A stretch of DNA of 6,753 nt from Pseudomonadota bacterium (lineage in GTDB: Bacteria; Pseudomonadota; Gammaproteobacteria; Steroidobacterales; Steroidobacteraceae), in the NCBI GenBank assembly GCA_021805275.1, contig JAJZFQ010000067.1:1-6753 (forward strand), in the 5' to 3' direction. Shown piece by piece: positions 5,651 through 6,753 of the stretch. Within the stretch, counting starts at the first letter, position 1, and each line of letters opens with the position of its first letter. The position numbers and the translations under genes are program-made. Under the pieces are notes generated by a model that was not told the origin of the DNA, did not search any database, and saw nothing but the letters and a program-made list of their open reading frames with translations.

Positions 5651-5947
5651 ATGATGTTCACCATCGCCGAAACGCCGACTTTCTCAGGACTGTGGCCGAA
5701 GTACTGGACGGAGGATGAACGCGGCGCGTTCTGCGCCTGACTGGCCGCAAATCCGAGCACCGGGGACGTGATCCCCGGCTCGGGCGGCTGCCGCAAGGCC
5801 CGGTGGAGTCTGCCCGGCCAAGGCAAGCGCGGCGGGGTGCGCGTGATTTGCTTCAACCGGCTCGATGATGGCCGCGTGTGGCTGCTGTTCATGTATTCCA
5901 AGGCGGTCCGAGCGGACGTTGAGCGCAAGATGTTACAGAGACTTTGA
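5651..5947 (+). pseudogene. RelE/HigB2-type toxin gene with one in-frame TGA
   Basis: Read through one internal stop, this is a complete 98-residue toxin of the HigB2/RelE superfamily, ribosome-dependent mRNA-cleaving enzymes. It starts MMFTIAETPTF, has KYWTEDERGAFCA before the stop, then LAANPSTGDVIPGSGGCRK, the basic GKRGGVRVICF and the C-terminal VWLLFMYSKAVRADV. The TGA at 5738-5740 replaces codon 30, where relatives I recall often have Trp (TGG), so one G-to-A change explains it. Everything else is in frame, suggesting recent inactivation. A sequencing error is possible. Two tandem ATG codons (5651 and 5654) could start it, and neither has a clear ribosome binding site. The antitoxin follows after eight bases, the toxin-first order of higBA modules. 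Confidence 0.82.
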
Positions 5948-5955
5948 GAAACCGT

Positions 5956-6267
5956 ATGAGCAAGTTGACACCCAAGCAGTTGAAAGAGTGGGAAGCGAGC
6001 CGCGACCTGGGGGCGGAGTTGGCGCAGTCCGTGCGCGAGATGAAGGCTGGGAAGGCTGCCCGAGTACATCGGGTCATGGTGTCCGACATCGTGGAGGCGC
6101 GCATGCGCGTAGGACTCTCGCAACAGAAGTTCGCCGACGTGCTCGGGGTATCAGTGCGCACGCTGCAAGGTTGGGAACAAGGTAACCGCAACCCATCCGG
6201 CGCGGCCCGCTCTCTGCTCAAGATCGCCAAGAAGCGTCCTGAAGTGCTGCGGGAGATATTCGCCTGA
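5956..6267 (+). CDS. HigA2-like (XRE family) antitoxin
   Basis: This 103-residue protein is expected to bind and neutralise the toxin encoded just upstream and to repress the operon. Residues 1-40 form a flexible or helical toxin-binding arm (KLTPKQLKEWEASRDLGAEL, then MKAGKAARVHRV). Residues about 43-95 form an XRE helix-turn-helix: ARMRVGLSQQKFADVLGVSV, then RTLQGWEQGNRNPSGAA and LLKIAKKRPEVL. LSQQKFADVLGVS with TLQGWEQG is the classic signature. The ATG at 5956 is preferred over the TTG at 5944, which overlaps the toxin's stop codon. It is the only intact member of the toxin-antitoxin cluster. With its toxin interrupted it may act only as a DNA-binding autoregulator. Confidence 0.88.
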   Translation: MSKLTPKQLKEWEASRDLGAELAQSVREMKAGKAARVHRVMVSDIVEARMRVGLSQQKFADVLGVSVRTLQGWEQGNRNPSGAARSLLKIAKKRPEVLREIFA

Positions 6268-6278
6268 TCGCGGTCACA

Positions 6279-6580
6279 ATGAGCGAGATGTACAACCCCC
6301 GCACCCCGGCGAGATTCTGGCGGACACGGTGCTGCGCGCTGATGGCGGCATCAGCATTACCGAGTTTGCCAAGCACCTTGGCGTTACCCGCGTCGCGCTC
6401 TCGCGCGTAGTCAACGGACGGGCCGCTGTGAGCGCCGAGATGGACCTGCGGCTTTCCAAGGCGCTCGGTACGACGCCGGGCACCTGGTACAAGATGCAGG
6501 CCGATTACGACATGTGGCACGCGAAGCGGCGCTTCCGCGCCAAGGTGAAGCCGCTCCCGCGCACCGAGGCAACGGCCTGA
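6279..6580 (+). pseudogene. higA: HigA-family antitoxin, frameshifted at codon 7-8
   Basis: The body is a classic HigA (XRE-type) antitoxin: HPGEILADTVLRADGGISIT, EFAKHLGVTRVALSRVVNGR and LRLSKALGTTPGTWYKMQAD, with the helix-turn-helix over about residues 27-47. The natural start is ATG at 6279, reading MSEMYN. In the run of five C at 6296-6300 one C seems lost: six C would restore NPPHPGEI and give a normal 100-residue protein. As written, translation from 6279 leaves the frame. A GTG at 6329 could start an 83-residue form that keeps the helix-turn-helix but lacks the first 17 residues. It follows the intact antitoxin by 11 bases and has no toxin gene of its own here. A sequencing or assembly error in the C run, or slippage-based variation, are alternatives to true decay. 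Confidence 0.8.
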
Positions 6581-6642
6581 CCTGACACCGAACCGTGCCC
6601 GCCCTGCCGCTGATCTTCCCTCGCTGAGTGCGCGCCAGTGGC

Positions 6643-6753
6643 TCACGCCAATAGCACTTCGACGCCTCGCCGTCGGAGTTCCTCGACAACCTCGGCGGGC
6701 GCGGACGAGTCGGTGATCAGCATATCAAGCTGTTCGACCTGTGCGATCACTGA
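6643..6753 (-). CDS. DeoR/GlpR-family regulator, last 36 codons (partial)
   Basis: Reading leftward from the window edge to the TGA at 6645-6643, the frame gives QVEQLDMLITDSSAPAEVVE and a terminal LRRRGVEVLLA. This closely follows the C-terminus of DeoR/GlpR-type repressors, where LITD...AP...V..L...G.EV is the last strand-helix-strand of the sugar-phosphate sensor domain. These proteins usually repress sugar or polyol catabolic genes and respond to a phosphorylated sugar. The helix-turn-helix and most of the sensor lie outside the window. The gene converges on the antitoxin genes, with about 60 bases between the stop codons and no clear terminator there. It probably belongs to the host chromosome or a separate module. 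Confidence 0.7.
   Translation of the reverse strand, partial: SVIAQVEQLDMLITDSSAPAEVVEELRRRGVEVLLA

Noticed and set aside
5738..5778. TGA followed about 20 bases later by a CCGGGG/CCCCGG hairpin (5760-5778), suggesting selenocysteine insertion
   Set aside because: Relatives appear to have Trp rather than Cys at this position, the loop lacks the expected features, and a GC-rich hairpin in a GC-rich gene is unsurprising.

Overview
The window is a high-GC proteobacterial accessory region. The protein families and a tRNA-Val(TAC) 3' end with encoded CCA fit a gammaproteobacterium, but nothing here fixes the genus. It is a patchwork of broken mobile elements around one intact two-gene unit, and it ends in a decayed toxin-antitoxin cluster.

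Left part (1-2535): a decayed C-terminal piece of an alpha/beta hydrolase (dienelactone-hydrolase type, frameshifted) is followed by a hairpin-rich stretch. On the minus strand lies an IS110/IS1111-type transposase that keeps its DEDD catalytic half but has lost its C-terminal half. A 14-bp inverted repeat just upstream of its start could fold over its ribosome binding site. From 1195 comes about 1.07 kb of structured RNA-like sequence, read as the 5' part of a bacterial group II intron. It starts with GTGCG and its candidate guide sequences match the bases just upstream, but it has no reverse transcriptase and no recognisable domain V. It ends against the C-terminal piece of an unknown protein.

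Middle part (2536-4615): about 600 bases without a convincing gene contain a 22-bp imperfect inverted repeat. Then come an AraC-type regulator and a CPBP (CAAX/Abi) intramembrane protease. The ATG of the second directly follows the stop codon of the first, so they are probably co-transcribed and translationally coupled. These are the best candidates for intact, functioning genes.

Right part (4660-6580): the left end of an IS3-family element, with the start of its orfA, is fused at the anticodon of a tRNA-Val(TAC) whose 5' half is missing. The remaining tRNA 3' end looks like an island attachment site. About 135 bases later begins an N-terminally truncated tyrosine recombinase that still has all its catalytic residues. 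Next are a RelE/HigB2-type toxin stopped by one in-frame TGA, its intact HigA2-like antitoxin, and a second HigA-family antitoxin frameshifted in a run of C. The last 111 bases are the convergent C-terminal end of a DeoR/GlpR-family regulator.

Taken together, this is probably the worn edge of a tRNA-targeted integrative element. Several unrelated mobile elements have collided there, and the element's integrase and toxin have been disabled while one antitoxin survives.
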